Source of the DNA: Neolewinella aquimaris
GTDB lineage: Bacteria > Bacteroidota > Bacteroidia > Chitinophagales > Saprospiraceae
Direction of reading: 5' to 3'
DNA length: 64,000 nt
Assembly: GCF_014197245.1 (NCBI RefSeq)
Contig: NZ_JACIFF010000006.1
Location: forward strand, 1-64,000
Part shown: positions 44,315 through 53,978 of the stretch, piece after piece
Layout of the letters: each line of letters starts with the position of its first letter
Numbering within the stretch: the stretch's first letter is position 1
Position numbers and translations under genes: made by a program
Notes under the pieces: generated by a model
What the model was told of the DNA's origin: nothing
The model's input: only the letters and a program-made list of their open reading frames with translations
Database searches by the model: none

Positions 44315-45340
44315 TCAGCTCCCCATGGACTTCCAACTCTTCATGAAGTTGAATACCCCCTTGGTGATGCGGGTAGCGGAGTTGCCGGAGCTGTGTCCGT
44401 TGGTATGGATGCCTACGGCATAGCGCTTACCGCTCTTGATGTGGTAAACGGCCGAGCCGCTCTGTCCGCCGGCAGTGTCGATCTCGTACGTAATGGTGCG
44501 GCTGCTGACGGCCTTCACCCTGCGTCCGTGGTACCACTGGGTTCCGGCGGGCTTATCGCCGGGGTAGCCACTCAGGTTGACGTACTTGCTCTTCAGCGAA
44601 GAATCGCCCATGTACGCGAAGCCGAGGTAGCCGGTGCGGGCTCCCACGCGGTTGTTCTTGGGCAGAATGATGCAGCCGAAATCGTTGGCGCGCTGGCGAC
44701 TGCTGGTCCAGCCGGTGACGCTACGGAAGTGCGTGGCCTTGTGGGCGCCGTAGGGCATCGCTGCGCCGTTACGTCCGGGCATTACGGTGATCGACTTGGC
44801 CCAGCCGCCCTCGTTGTGGAGGTAGACGCAGTGCCCCGCGGTCATGATGGTGCGCGGGCTGATGAACCAGCCGGTACCGATGTAGAACTTGCCGGTGCGC
44901 GTCTCGATGCGCAGCGAGCAGTGGACCCGCCAGGGGAAGCTGGCCGTGTTGTTGATGCGGATGCGGTCGTCGGCGCCGATCACAACTTCGTCGATTCCCT
45001 GCATTGCCTCGGTAGGCGAGGCATCGTAGCTGCCGTAGTAGGCATCGAGGAGGTTCTCTTCCTGGGTGGTTTCGGGCAGTTGTACGTTCCCGGCGGATTC
45101 TTCGGAGCTGACGTCGTCGTACTCCGGTGCGCTTTCTTCGAAGTCCGCTTCCGTTGCGAGTTCGTCAAGTTCGCTGTTTTCCGCGATGGGTTCCAGGCCG
45201 AGCTCCATCAGGCGTTCGAATTCCTGGCCGGCGCTACCGGGTTCGGCGAAGGGGGTGGCGGTAGTTTCGGCCGCGGCGGTCGCGTCGCCGTTTTCGTTGG
45301 TTTTAACATCGGTGAACACGTCTTCAAGTTGAGATGCCAT
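44315..45340 (-). CDS. V8-like serine protease with acidic N-terminal extension
   Basis: A 341-residue trypsin-fold protease of the Glu-specific (V8/S1B) type. The triad is His170 (IMTAGHCV), Asp220 (RANDFGCI) and Ser294 (AGGQSGSAV). Residues 1-115 form an acidic, low-complexity extension that may be a propeptide. No signal peptide, Tat motif or type IX sorting domain is visible, which is unusual for this family. It is probably translated with the downstream CarboxypepD_reg-like lipoprotein. Confidence 0.87.
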   Translation of the reverse strand: MASQLEDVFTDVKTNENGDATAAAETTATPFAEPGSAGQEFERLMELGLEPIAENSELDELATEADFEESAPEYDDVSSEESAGNVQLPETTQEENLLDAYYGSYDASPTEAMQGIDEVVIGADDRIRINNTASFPWRVHCSLRIETRTGKFYIGTGWFISPRTIMTAGHCVYLHNEGGWAKSITVMPGRNGAAMPYGAHKATHFRSVTGWTSSRQRANDFGCIILPKNNRVGARTGYLGFAYMGDSSLKSKYVNLSGYPGDKPAGTQWYHGRRVKAVSSRTITYEIDTAGGQSGSAVYHIKSGKRYAVGIHTNGHSSGNSATRITKGVFNFMKSWKSMGS

Positions 45341-45559
45341 GATCTATGGGTATTAAAGGATGAGGAAGGCAGTTATCATGGGTTAATGTGTTTAAACATT
45401 TATCCGTTACGCGAGACCAAAAAAAATATTTTGCGGGGCCGCAGGAGCCGTGGCTTAAATGGAAGGCATTGCTTTTGGAATTCCCCGTGGCTGGTGCCTA
45501 GCCCCGCACCCGTCACCGTAGGGGAGAAAAGACCGTGGGGGAGGAATGGGGTCAGTTCG

Positions 45560-45592
45560 TTGCTCCCGCGCCCCCGCCAAGTTGTACCTTTG
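45560..45592 (+). promoter_or_regulatory. Promoter of the pyrophosphatase gene
   Basis: TACCTTTG at 45585-45592 matches the Bacteroidota -7 box TAnnTTTG. A TTG at 45560 lies 22 bases upstream as a partial -33 element, at the start of the recurring GC-rich motif TTGCTCCCGCGCCCCCGCC (45560-45578). The gene starts 27 bp downstream. Confidence 0.6.
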
Positions 45593-45618
45593 CGGCACAA
45601 ATCCTAAATGACCCTACC

Positions 45619-46342
<724 letters not shown>

Positions 46343-46344
<2 letters not shown>

Positions 46345-46376
46345 AAAAAAGCTACGACGCGCATTAGCGTTTTTTT
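46343..46376 (+). terminator. Terminator after pyrophosphatase
   Basis: Eight A, GCTA, a 10-base loop, TAGC and then seven T form an extended hairpin starting at the stop codon. The GC core is short, but the A/T arms lengthen the stem. Confidence 0.6.
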
Positions 46377-46445
46377 AACGAATGAAGGCCCAACGCCCGG
46401 GCCCGGATCGGCGTCTGGCTTCGGTACAAAACCAAATGTATCGCC

Positions 46446-46886
46446 ATGAACCCTTTCCTCTCATTTTTGCTGCTTCCGGCAGTTCTCCTCACGGCCTGCA
46501 ACGACGACGATGACAATGCCTTCCGCCTCGCCTGCGGACCGGACATTCAGATCGTAGACGTAATTGTAGAGCGGGAATTTGATGATTTTCACCTGGATTC
46601 CGCCCGCGTGACCGACCTCTGTCTGGAAGTAACCATCTCCGCTTCCGGTTGCGGCAGCCAGGGCTGGACCCTCGACCTGATTACCTTCGGAGAGGTGGCC
46701 GAAAGTTATCCCACCCAGACCTCGGCCCGGCTGCTTTTCGACGATGGGGTCGCCGACGGGGACTTCACTTGCGCGGCCTACATCACCGAGACCTACACCT
46801 TCGATCTTTCGCCCTACCTCACACCGGGCACGCTACCCACGGTGCTCTCGCTCACGGGCACGGAGACCACCTTGTCAATCGAATAA
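46446..46886 (+). CDS. Small lipoprotein of unknown function
   Basis: A 146-residue lipoprotein (lipobox PAVLLTAC followed by an acidic NDDDDN stretch, as in surface-exposed Bacteroidota lipoproteins). The mature part has four further cysteines (RLACGPDI, DLCLEVTI, SGCGSQG, FTCAAY), probably disulfide-bonded, and beta-strand-like sequence ending in LPTVLSLTGTETTLSIE. No family recognised. It is followed by a strong terminator. Confidence 0.7.
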   Translation: MNPFLSFLLLPAVLLTACNDDDDNAFRLACGPDIQIVDVIVEREFDDFHLDSARVTDLCLEVTISASGCGSQGWTLDLITFGEVAESYPTQTSARLLFDDGVADGDFTCAAYITETYTFDLSPYLTPGTLPTVLSLTGTETTLSIE

Positions 46887-46912
46887 TTCCCTTAAAGCCA
46901 CTTGACCCCGGA

Positions 46913-46948
46913 GCCGGTAGCTGTTGCAGCTGCCGGCGTTTTTTTTTG
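46913..46948 (+). terminator. Intrinsic terminator after the lipoprotein gene
   Basis: GCCGG, T, AGCTG pairs with CAGCT, G, CCGGC around TTG, followed by a run of eight or nine T. It separates this gene from the convergent M23 peptidase gene. Confidence 0.88.
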
Positions 46949-46969
46949 GGCGGGTACGCAGGTGCAGGC

Positions 46970-48145
46970 TCAATCGAAATTAGCAAAGCCCGTTTCACCC
47001 GCCAGCGTCCTGATGCGGTAGTACCGATCGGTAGCTCCGAGCACGGTGACGGGTTCGGTGTTTCGAAGCTCGCGGACCACCACTGAGCGATCCCGTTCGG
47101 GGCTGCGCCGCAGGTAGTGCTTTCCCCGTTCCGGAACGGCGTCCGGCGCTTCGGTGAGGGGGTAGCTGACCGTGCCGGCAGCTTCGTCCGGTCCGGTGAG
47201 GTAGGAGTAGGGATCGCGCGCTCCGTTGCGGTAGATGCCGAAGTGCAGGTGGGGCGGGGTGGTGCGCGCGTTGCCGGTATTACCGACTAAGCCCACGGTA
47301 TCGCCGCGGCGGACGGACTGTCCGGTTCGCACCAGCTGGCTATCGAGGTGGGCGTAGTAGTAGGTAAGTCCCCGGCCCTCGCCGTCGCGTAACCACACGG
47401 TTTTGCCGCCCAGCCCCCCGACTTTGGTGGAGGATACCCGTCCGTCGGCTACCGCGAGTAGGGGTGTACCGCGGGGCGCGAAAATGTCGTTGCCCTGGTG
47501 CGTACGCCGGCCACCGGAGCGGCTGTCCCCCCAAAACGATTTAATGTTGCGTGTACTGGCTCCGGCGACCGGGAAGGTCAGCACGGGGTCGGACCGCAAC
47601 GTAAGCTCGTAAGTGCCCCGTTCGCCGGGTGCCGCCTGCACCACCAGCAGCAACTGCTGGCCGCCGCGGGCGGTAGTTTCAAAGGAAAATTGCGGCGCAT
47701 CCGCCTTCCACCGGAGGAGCGCGTCACGGGGTTCGGGGGCATCGTCCTCCCCAACCGCAAACAATTCACCGAATACGGGACCACCCAGGCTATCCGGGCG
47801 CGCGGCTACGGTAAGCCGCCGTCCCGGCGGAAGGTAAAAGCGAACGGAGATCGCCGACAATTCAACCGCAGCCGGATAGCGGAGCCGCTCGCGGTAGGGC
47901 AGGTCTACGGTGAGGGTATCGGTTAGGGCCCGGCGGTACGCCGTATCCCAACCTGTGACCAAGGGCTCGCCCGGGAGGTCGATTTCCAGGCTGTCGTGGG
48001 CGAAGGCTTCCCTGGGCGTTCGCGGTGTAAGGATGTTCTCGACCGCATCCGTCACCCCGCCGAAAAAACGGTTACACGCACCGATCACCACCAAAAAACC
48101 GGCCAGTAATAAAAGGGGGGTCAGGGTGCTCGATCTACGGGACAT
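46970..48145 (-). CDS. M23-family peptidoglycan endopeptidase lipoprotein
   Basis: A 391-residue protein with a lipobox (VVIGAC) and a C-terminal LytM/M23 domain, which cuts peptide cross-links in peptidoglycan. Zinc ligands are His216 and Asp220 (RRTHQGNDIFAPRG) and His301 in PHLHFG; His266 and His299 complete the active site. Residues 30-200 form an uncharacterised strand-rich domain, and the last 50 residues look SH3-like (TVLGATDRYYRIRTLAGETGF). All catalytic residues are kept, so it should be an active hydrolase, not an EnvC-type activator. Confidence 0.92.
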   Translation of the reverse strand: MSRRSSTLTPLLLLAGFLVVIGACNRFFGGVTDAVENILTPRTPREAFAHDSLEIDLPGEPLVTGWDTAYRRALTDTLTVDLPYRERLRYPAAVELSAISVRFYLPPGRRLTVAARPDSLGGPVFGELFAVGEDDAPEPRDALLRWKADAPQFSFETTARGGQQLLLVVQAAPGERGTYELTLRSDPVLTFPVAGASTRNIKSFWGDSRSGGRRTHQGNDIFAPRGTPLLAVADGRVSSTKVGGLGGKTVWLRDGEGRGLTYYYAHLDSQLVRTGQSVRRGDTVGLVGNTGNARTTPPHLHFGIYRNGARDPYSYLTGPDEAAGTVSYPLTEAPDAVPERGKHYLRRSPERDRSVVVRELRNTEPVTVLGATDRYYRIRTLAGETGFANFD

Positions 48146-48208
48146 ACCCCAAAAACACCACCGCGGCGCGAGGGATGTGATTTAAGGAGAGTTTAACGGT
48201 TGGTGTCT

Positions 48209-48496
48209 GGTTCCTGGCATCCTGCTGGGGTTGTTACGGGTGGTAGCGGTTCCCGGCATCCTGCCGGGCTCTCTACGGGTGGTAGTGGTTCCCGGCATCT
48301 TGCCGGGGTGTTTACGGGTGGTGATGGTTCCCGGCATCCTGCCGGGGTTTTTACGGGTGGTGGTGAGCGCTAATTCTCGATGGTGACCGCGGCAGGATGC
48401 CACGAACCGATACCGCGGCAAGATGCCACGAACTGTGACTGCGGCAGGATGCCACGAACCGTGACCGCGGCAAGATGCCGCGAACCGCCACGAACC
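48209..48496. repeat. Composite array of short hairpin repeats, upstream of the beta-propeller gene
   Basis: Four units of about 39 bp (GGTTCCCGGCATCCTGCC, then GGGGTGTTTACGGGTGGTGA-like) are followed by TGAGCGCTAATTCTCGATGG and four units of about 26 bp in the opposite sense (CCGCGGCAGGATGCCACGAA). Each long unit can form a CCCGGCA/TGCCGGG hairpin. The same composite recurs downstream of the next gene. Confidence 0.88.
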
Positions 48497-48566
48497 ATCA
48501 CTCACTCCACCCGTTTGGACTAATCGACTCCATTCGGAGGCGTCGATATTATAACAACTACCGATC

Positions 48567-49514
48567 ATGAACACACTCAAGTACACCCTTTTCCTTTTGG
48601 CTTCCTGTTTTTTGCTGACCGCCTGTAACCACGAAGCGGAGGCCGATCTAACGAACCAATCGGTGGAATTCCGGAAGGCCTTCAGCGATCTCCTTCCCCT
48701 GCCCGACGGATTTGCACCCGAAGGCATTGTGGCCGGAGACGGCAATGACTATTTCGTTGGATCCCTGGCGGACGGGTCCATTTACCAGGGCAATTTCCAG
48801 AGCGGGGAAGGCGAGGTCATCTATACGCCCGCTGCCGGTGGACCGGCAGTCGGGCTCGCATTTGACCAGTCGACGAAATACCTTTACGTAGCGGGAGGGG
48901 GGAACGGTGGCGCCTACGTGCTCGATACCCGCACCAAGACCGAAGTAGCACGGTTTGACTTCACTGGTGGATTCGTTAATGATGTGATCGTCACGAAAGA
49001 CGCCGCCTACTTTACCGATTCCTTCAAGCCCGTACTCTACGTCGTCGATCTCGATAAGCGTGGCCGCCCGACCGGTCAAACGTCTGCCCTGACGCTAGGT
49101 GGTGAATTCGATTTTCAGCCGGGTGGGTTTAACGCCAACGGGATCGAGGCTACCCCCAATGGCGATGCCCTGATTGTCGTCAACACCTCTTTAGGCACGC
49201 TGTACAAGGTCGATCCCGCCACCGGTGCGGCCATCCGTATCGACCTTAACGGCGGTGATGTCGCTAATGGAGACGGTATCCTGCTGCTGGGAAAAACGCT
49301 GTACGTCGTCCAGAATTTTCAGAATAAGATTGCCGAAATACGGCTGCAGCCAGATTATCGCTCCGGTCGGATAACGGATGTGATTACCGACCCCGACTTC
49401 CGCATTCCAACCACCGTCACCAGCAAAGGCGCTACGCTCTATGCCGTCAACGCACGTTTTGGCGTGACTCCCGGACCGGATGTTGCGTACGAAGTGGTGG
49501 CGGTGAAGCGGTAA
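48567..49514 (+). CDS. Beta-propeller lipoprotein
   Basis: A 315-residue lipoprotein (lipobox FLLTAC). The mature part has repeated blades of the SMP-30/NHL type: FAPEGIVAGDGNDYFVGSLA, VGLAFDQSTKYLYVAGGG, VNDVIVTKDAAYFTDSF and GIEATPNGDALIVVNTS. Such proteins may bind or hydrolyse small lactones, but catalytic calcium ligands are not clear, so no activity is claimed. The gene stands alone, boxed in by two long composite repeat arrays in the same orientation. Confidence 0.82.
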   Translation: MNTLKYTLFLLASCFLLTACNHEAEADLTNQSVEFRKAFSDLLPLPDGFAPEGIVAGDGNDYFVGSLADGSIYQGNFQSGEGEVIYTPAAGGPAVGLAFDQSTKYLYVAGGGNGGAYVLDTRTKTEVARFDFTGGFVNDVIVTKDAAYFTDSFKPVLYVVDLDKRGRPTGQTSALTLGGEFDFQPGGFNANGIEATPNGDALIVVNTSLGTLYKVDPATGAAIRIDLNGGDVANGDGILLLGKTLYVVQNFQNKIAEIRLQPDYRSGRITDVITDPDFRIPTTVTSKGATLYAVNARFGVTPGPDVAYEVVAVKR

Positions 49515-49522
49515 GTGTAGGG

Positions 49523-49788
49523 TGGTTCCCGGCATGCTGCCGGGGCGGAGTGGTTCCCGGCATCCTGCCGGGGTGTTTACGGGTGTGAGCGGTTCCCGGC
49601 ATCTTGCCGGGGTTTTTACGGGTGGTGGTGAACGCTAATTCTCGATGATGACCGCGGCTAGAAGCCACGAACCGTGACCCCGGCAGGATGCCACGAACTA
49701 GCGGTTCCCGGCATCTTGCCGGGGTCTTTATGGGTGATGGTGAGCTCTAGTTCTAGATGATGACCGCGGCAAGATGCCACGAACCGCT
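49523..49788. repeat. Composite array of short hairpin repeats, downstream of the beta-propeller gene
   Basis: Three long units, the middle piece TGAACGCTAATTCTCGATGA, two short inverted units, then another long unit, a second middle piece and another short unit. It is a direct repeat of the array at 48209-48496. The rest of the intergenic stretch to 49973 holds a C-run and the GC-rich motif at 49939-49959. Confidence 0.85.
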
Positions 49789-49973
49789 ACCCCCCCCCCA
49801 TCGGGTGTCAGGTGAGGCTACTGACCGCTTACTTCGGCCATTTCCCCGCCAAATAGGCCAAAAGACGTAGGAATAGCGTGCACCAAACCGTAATTTCGCG
49901 GTTCTTAACCAAATGGGCCGGCTATCCGTTTATTCAATATTGCACCTGCGGCCCCGCCCGCATCGACCGTTTA

Positions 49974-50792
49974 ATGACTTTACCTATGCACCTTAGTCCC
50001 GCCGCGTGCGAGGAGTTTACGCACCTCAACGAGCGACTGCTGGCCTTCGCCGGTCGGCAATCGGTGTACGGTAACCCGGAGCTGATCGAACGTTTTCTCG
50101 CCAGCGAGGCCGGTGACGGGCTCAGCGAAAAGCAACGCCGCAAAGTGCGCAACTTCAGTACGGTGAAGCAGGGGAAGTTTTTCCTGGTCAAGCAGTACAA
50201 GAAGTACGCCGTGCTGATGGATGATTACACCCTCTACGGTGTAGTGGGCACCTGCAAGTCTCCCGAAGCCGCGGTCGAAGCCGAATTGCCCGTGCTCGTG
50301 GAAGCCGTACTGCGGCCCTTCGACGACCGCATTGTGGTACAGGAGCTCACCGTCGCCGAAGCGAACGGCAACCTCCCCAGCCGGAGCGATATTGAATACG
50401 AATTTAAACAGATCAAAGACGTGCGCGGAATTACCGAAACCCTAGACCCCCGGATGCTGGAAAAACAGGCCAGCCCCGCCACCCAGCGCGCCGAAAAGCA
50501 GCTGCGGCAGTACCTGAAGTCAGCCGCCACCCGCGACAAGCACCAGGACGACACCAAAAAAATCCTCGATAAGCACCCCGAGCTCTACGACGTTTACATG
50601 CAGATGTACTCCAAGCTGAGCGCCCGCGCCATCAAGAAAGAACTGAAGGCCAACGGCGTGCGGGAACGCCACTTCGCCGTGTACAACAACTCCGTTGTCG
50701 CCGTCGCCGCCACCCGCAGCGAACTGCTGGAACAACTCAGCGACCTGAGCTTCGATGGGATGATGGACCAGTGCGCCCTCTTCCGGCTGTAA
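49974..50792 (+). CDS. Uncharacterised cytoplasmic protein
   Basis: A protein of 272 residues from the ATG at 49974 (MTLPMHLSPA); the open frame extends upstream to a GTG, but that part overlaps the GC-rich intergenic motif and reads unlike protein. The N-terminal part is helical, followed by FSTVKQGKFFLVKQYKKYAVLMDDYTLYGVVG, a strand-rich middle, and a helical C-terminal part with HPELYDVYMQMYSKLSARAIKKE. No membrane segment and no family recognised. Confidence 0.65.
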   Translation: MTLPMHLSPAACEEFTHLNERLLAFAGRQSVYGNPELIERFLASEAGDGLSEKQRRKVRNFSTVKQGKFFLVKQYKKYAVLMDDYTLYGVVGTCKSPEAAVEAELPVLVEAVLRPFDDRIVVQELTVAEANGNLPSRSDIEYEFKQIKDVRGITETLDPRMLEKQASPATQRAEKQLRQYLKSAATRDKHQDDTKKILDKHPELYDVYMQMYSKLSARAIKKELKANGVRERHFAVYNNSVVAVAATRSELLEQLSDLSFDGMMDQCALFRL

Positions 50793-50905
50793 GCACCGCA
50801 CGATTAACCCTGCCAACTAGGAAAATACCGACTGCCCCTTCCGGGTTGGTGGTAATTCGTGGTACCTTAAGTGCCCGATTATTACCCTTATAACCCGTAG
50901 TCAGT

Positions 50906-51301
50906 ATGAACATCACCCTCGCCCAGGCGGAAACCGTCATCGCCGCCGCCAAGAAAAAGGCCGCCGAGATCAATACCAAAATGGATATCTGCGTCGTCGA
51001 CGCCGGTGCCAATCTAGTTGCCTTCGCCCGCATGGACGGTGCCTGGCTCGGCTCCATCGACATCGCCATGAAAAAAGCCCGCACGGCCGCCTGGTTTACC
51101 ATGGGGACTCAGGACCTGAGTCCGCTGGTGCAACCCGGCCAGAGCCTCTACAACATCGAGCACAGCAACGGCGGCCTTATCACCTTCCCCGGCGGCGTGG
51201 TGCTCAAGCAGGGAGATGAGATCATCGGTGCCCTTGGTGTATCCGGCAGTACGGTGGAAGACGACCAGACCGTGGCGGAGGCCGGAGCCGGCGCGATCTG
51301 A
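50906..51301 (+). CDS. GlcG/HbpS-family protein
   Basis: A 131-residue protein of the GlcG/HbpS (DUF336) family. It has [36 protein letters not shown], and the glycine-rich [23 protein letters not shown], which are the family signatures. Members form octamers and some bind haem or act as accessory proteins in glycolate use. The role here is open. It lies 114 bp after the previous gene. Confidence 0.88.
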   Translation: MNITLAQAETVIAAAKKKAAEINTKMDICVVDAGANLVAFARMDGAWLGSIDIAMKKARTAAWFTMGTQDLSPLVQPGQSLYNIEHSNGGLITFPGGVVLKQGDEIIGALGVSGSTVEDDQTVAEAGAGAI

Positions 51302-51378
51302 GCAAAAAAATGGAAAGAGAAAGTGGTGACACTCTCCCTTTCCTCAAACTCTCTCAGTGAAAATATAGGTATTCGTGT

Positions 51379-52083
51379 TTACCCGAACGGTGTCACGACC
51401 AGGCGGCTGGTGTGTGCACCGGACGAGGGTTGGCTCAGGCGCAGGAAGTACGTGCCGGCGGGCAGGCGATCCCTCAGTTGCAGTTGCAGGTACTCGCCGG
51501 GACTGCCCTGCAAACTCCGGGTGACCAGTCGACGGCCGGCAGCGTCCAGCACCTCGACGCGGATGGGCTCACCGTCCGAAAGCTCCGTCAAGCCGATGCC
51601 GATGGTACTTCCGGTGCTGGGATTGGGGTGGATGGAAAAAGCCAGCGGAAGCATCTCTGCATCCCGCTCGATCTCAACCAGTTCGGAGTAGGTGAAGGAA
51701 CCATCCAGATCCACCGACTTGAGCCGGTACAGGGAGCTGCCCGGCAGCGGAGCGGGGTCGTAGAGGCGGTAGTCGAGGGATGCGCCCCAGGAGGACATTC
51801 CCGCAGCGTCAACTTGCCCGACGGTGGTGTAGCTGCGGCCATCGGAAGTGCGCTCGACGATAAAGTAGTCGGTACCGACTTCGTTGGCCGTAGACCACCG
51901 CAGGGTGACCCGATCAGCTTCTGCCTCCGCGATGAATTGGAGGAGCGTAAGCGGCATTGCGGCACTCGAGCTGTAATCGCCGGAGGAGGCCCCACTGCCG
52001 GAGCCGCCGACATACTGCGCCCGGGAGGGAGCGGAGATCAAAAGGATGAATAAGAATGCGTAGGGGCGAAGGCACTTCGCCAT
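51379..52083 (-). CDS. Short secreted protein with type IX sorting domain
   Basis: A 234-residue protein with a signal peptide (PYAFLFILLISAPSRAQ), then a Gly/Ser-rich linker, a fibronectin-III-like domain (VTLRWSTANEVGTDYFIVER to about residue 140) and a C-terminal type IX sorting domain (FSIHPNPSTGSTIGIGL, GTYFLRLSQPSSG and the last TSRLVVTPFG). It should be exported through the outer membrane and anchored or released. I chose the ATG at 52083; an ATG at 52101 adds six residues. It follows the SUMF1-like gene by 43 bp, probably one operon. Confidence 0.82.
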   Translation of the reverse strand: MAKCLRPYAFLFILLISAPSRAQYVGGSGSGASSGDYSSSAAMPLTLLQFIAEAEADRVTLRWSTANEVGTDYFIVERTSDGRSYTTVGQVDAAGMSSWGASLDYRLYDPAPLPGSSLYRLKSVDLDGSFTYSELVEIERDAEMLPLAFSIHPNPSTGSTIGIGLTELSDGEPIRVEVLDAAGRRLVTRSLQGSPGEYLQLQLRDRLPAGTYFLRLSQPSSGAHTSRLVVTPFG

Positions 52084-52126
52084 TGGGGAAATGTGTGACA
52101 TGATGTTGATAGTGTATGGTTAAAAA

Positions 52127-53620
52127 TTAAAGTCCGCGTACGCCGCGGAATTGCAGCCAGGCGTAGCGGACGTCGGGGGTGTCGTCCGTAATGACCACCG
52201 TGCTGCGATCGGCTACCCGTAAATGATTTGCGGAGGAGTTGTAGTGACCACCCCGGGTACCAACGCCGTGCTGGGACTGTGGCCACGTGAGCACGTCGGC
52301 GTATCCGTTCGCGGGGAGGTGGCCGTTGCCGTGGATATTTTCAAAAGCCGTTCCATCGGTATGGCTCACACTGATCACTCCTTCGGCCTGGTTGCCGGAA
52401 AGCTCCATATGACCGTAGTAGCCGGCCCCGCTCAGTACTCGGGTACTGCCCAGCGTAAGGCTGGCGGAATAGATGCCGGACCGCAGCGGGCCAGTACCGG
52501 ACGTCGTCAATTTGGTGGTAGCGCTATACCCGGCATTGCCCGCGTCGAAGGTGATTATGTTGAGGTTGACGAGTGATTCACCGGAACCGTTTAGAAGGGT
52601 AGGCGTAAACTCCCAATTCGCGATCTTGTCGGTACCCCAGGCATACTCTCCAAAAATGGGGCCGTTGGGTCCGCGGCAGAGCTTTTCAAATTCCATTTCC
52701 GTCATGGGCCGCAGACCGGACCAGTCCAGATAGGCCAGCATATCGCTGATGGAAACGTAGCCGACCGGCACGTGGGGAGCGGTGGTAGTGGCATCCCCCC
52801 CGGCGAGATCGTCGTACGAGATGGCATTGCGGTTAAGGACTTCGTCGGTATCTTTTCCGGTGCTGCCGGTGATGTCGCGCAGGGCCTTTTGGGACGGGGT
52901 CAGTGTATTGAAAAAGTCGACGTATTGCTGCTGCGACAACTCGTACTTCATGGCGTAAAATGCCCGAAAGCCTTTAGGAAAAGCGGCGGGGATTGTCGTC
53001 GGTACGCTAATCGGGTTGTCTACGCCGAAATTAAATTGTCCCCTGGCGTTCCCTACCGGAATCTCGTCGGATGAGATAACGGAGTAAGCCGGACGCTTCC
53101 AACTTGGAGCAATCTCATGGAACATGTTCACTTCTGTTCCAGTATTCATGCCCCCGAGCTTGAATTTACCTGCGGGAACGTAGACCATCTCGACGCCGAA
53201 CACTCTGAAGTCCAGGCCTTCAATGTTCTCTAAGCCATTGGCCGTCAGGTTCCACCGCAGTTGCGTTTGTTGGTAACTGGCGTTGCCCGACTTACTAGCC
53301 GTCGCGTAGATCATCGCTCCCGTGTTGTCCAGCACGTCGATCACCGCGCCCGTGGGAGCCGCCGGCGGGCTCGAAAGGAGGATGTGGTGCCATACGGTAT
53401 CGCCCTGCGTCCGGTACTTAGCGAAGACCCATGCCGCGTCCCAGTTGGCGGGGTCCGCAGTGGTTCGCCAGGAATTTTCCCAGGAAAGATCGAAGGTAAG
53501 GAGGGCAGAACCCGGATTGCCGTCCTCGTATTCGACAATCAGATTCGCAAACTGGATGTTGTTGCCACACAGGACAGTCCACCCCTGAATAAGGAGGAAG
53601 ATCAGGTAAAATCTTACCAT
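52127..53620 (-). CDS. Secreted formylglycine-generating-enzyme-like protein
   Basis: A 497-residue exported protein with a short signal peptide (FYLIFLLIQGWTVLCG). After a strand-rich N-terminal domain (to about residue 130) comes a sulfatase-modifying-factor (SUMF1/FGE-sulfatase) fold: EMVYVPAGKFKLGG, FYAMKYELSQQQYVDFFN, LDWSGLRPMTEMEFEKLCRG, GGHYNSSANHLRVADRS and the final WLQFRGVRG. The fold is common in Bacteroidota surface proteins and often lacks the catalytic cysteines of true FGE, so activity is doubtful. It leads the operon with the type IX-secreted protein. Confidence 0.83.
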   Translation of the reverse strand: MVRFYLIFLLIQGWTVLCGNNIQFANLIVEYEDGNPGSALLTFDLSWENSWRTTADPANWDAAWVFAKYRTQGDTVWHHILLSSPPAAPTGAVIDVLDNTGAMIYATASKSGNASYQQTQLRWNLTANGLENIEGLDFRVFGVEMVYVPAGKFKLGGMNTGTEVNMFHEIAPSWKRPAYSVISSDEIPVGNARGQFNFGVDNPISVPTTIPAAFPKGFRAFYAMKYELSQQQYVDFFNTLTPSQKALRDITGSTGKDTDEVLNRNAISYDDLAGGDATTTAPHVPVGYVSISDMLAYLDWSGLRPMTEMEFEKLCRGPNGPIFGEYAWGTDKIANWEFTPTLLNGSGESLVNLNIITFDAGNAGYSATTKLTTSGTGPLRSGIYSASLTLGSTRVLSGAGYYGHMELSGNQAEGVISVSHTDGTAFENIHGNGHLPANGYADVLTWPQSQHGVGTRGGHYNSSANHLRVADRSTVVITDDTPDVRYAWLQFRGVRGL

Positions 53621-53978
53621 GCTGAAAATTTTGCCACCTAGCCACCTTGTGCCAAAATTGCGTACACCACTCCCGGGGAGCGGATGTAATGTGTATTGCT
53701 AATGTCTCTTTAAAAGCAAAAACAGTCTGCTACCTAGCCAGTAGCCGCAACGGAAAGACCAAAAGGAAAACTCCGGTGATGTCTTGAGATGAAATTGAAT
53801 AAAACGTTGGATTGCATCCGCAAAAGCGGCGTAATCCGGGCCTCGTTAACAAGTTGTTCTACCTTGATAACTGTCTTCAAAACGGGGATTTATTTTTCAC
53901 ATTGCCACGCAATAAAAATTAACGTTTAAAAGTTGAGCGGCCCGTTAAATTTTACATTTAAAATTTCAGATGTAAGAT
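53621..53978. other. Intergenic region without a gene
   Basis: 358 bp, AT-rich from about 53690. It is upstream of the SUMF1-like gene and downstream of the efflux operon, both leftward. It holds an AT-only hairpin near 53946-53966 (AAATTTTA and TAAAATTT) close behind the tolC-like stop, which may slow or end transcription. No other feature found. Confidence 0.5.
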
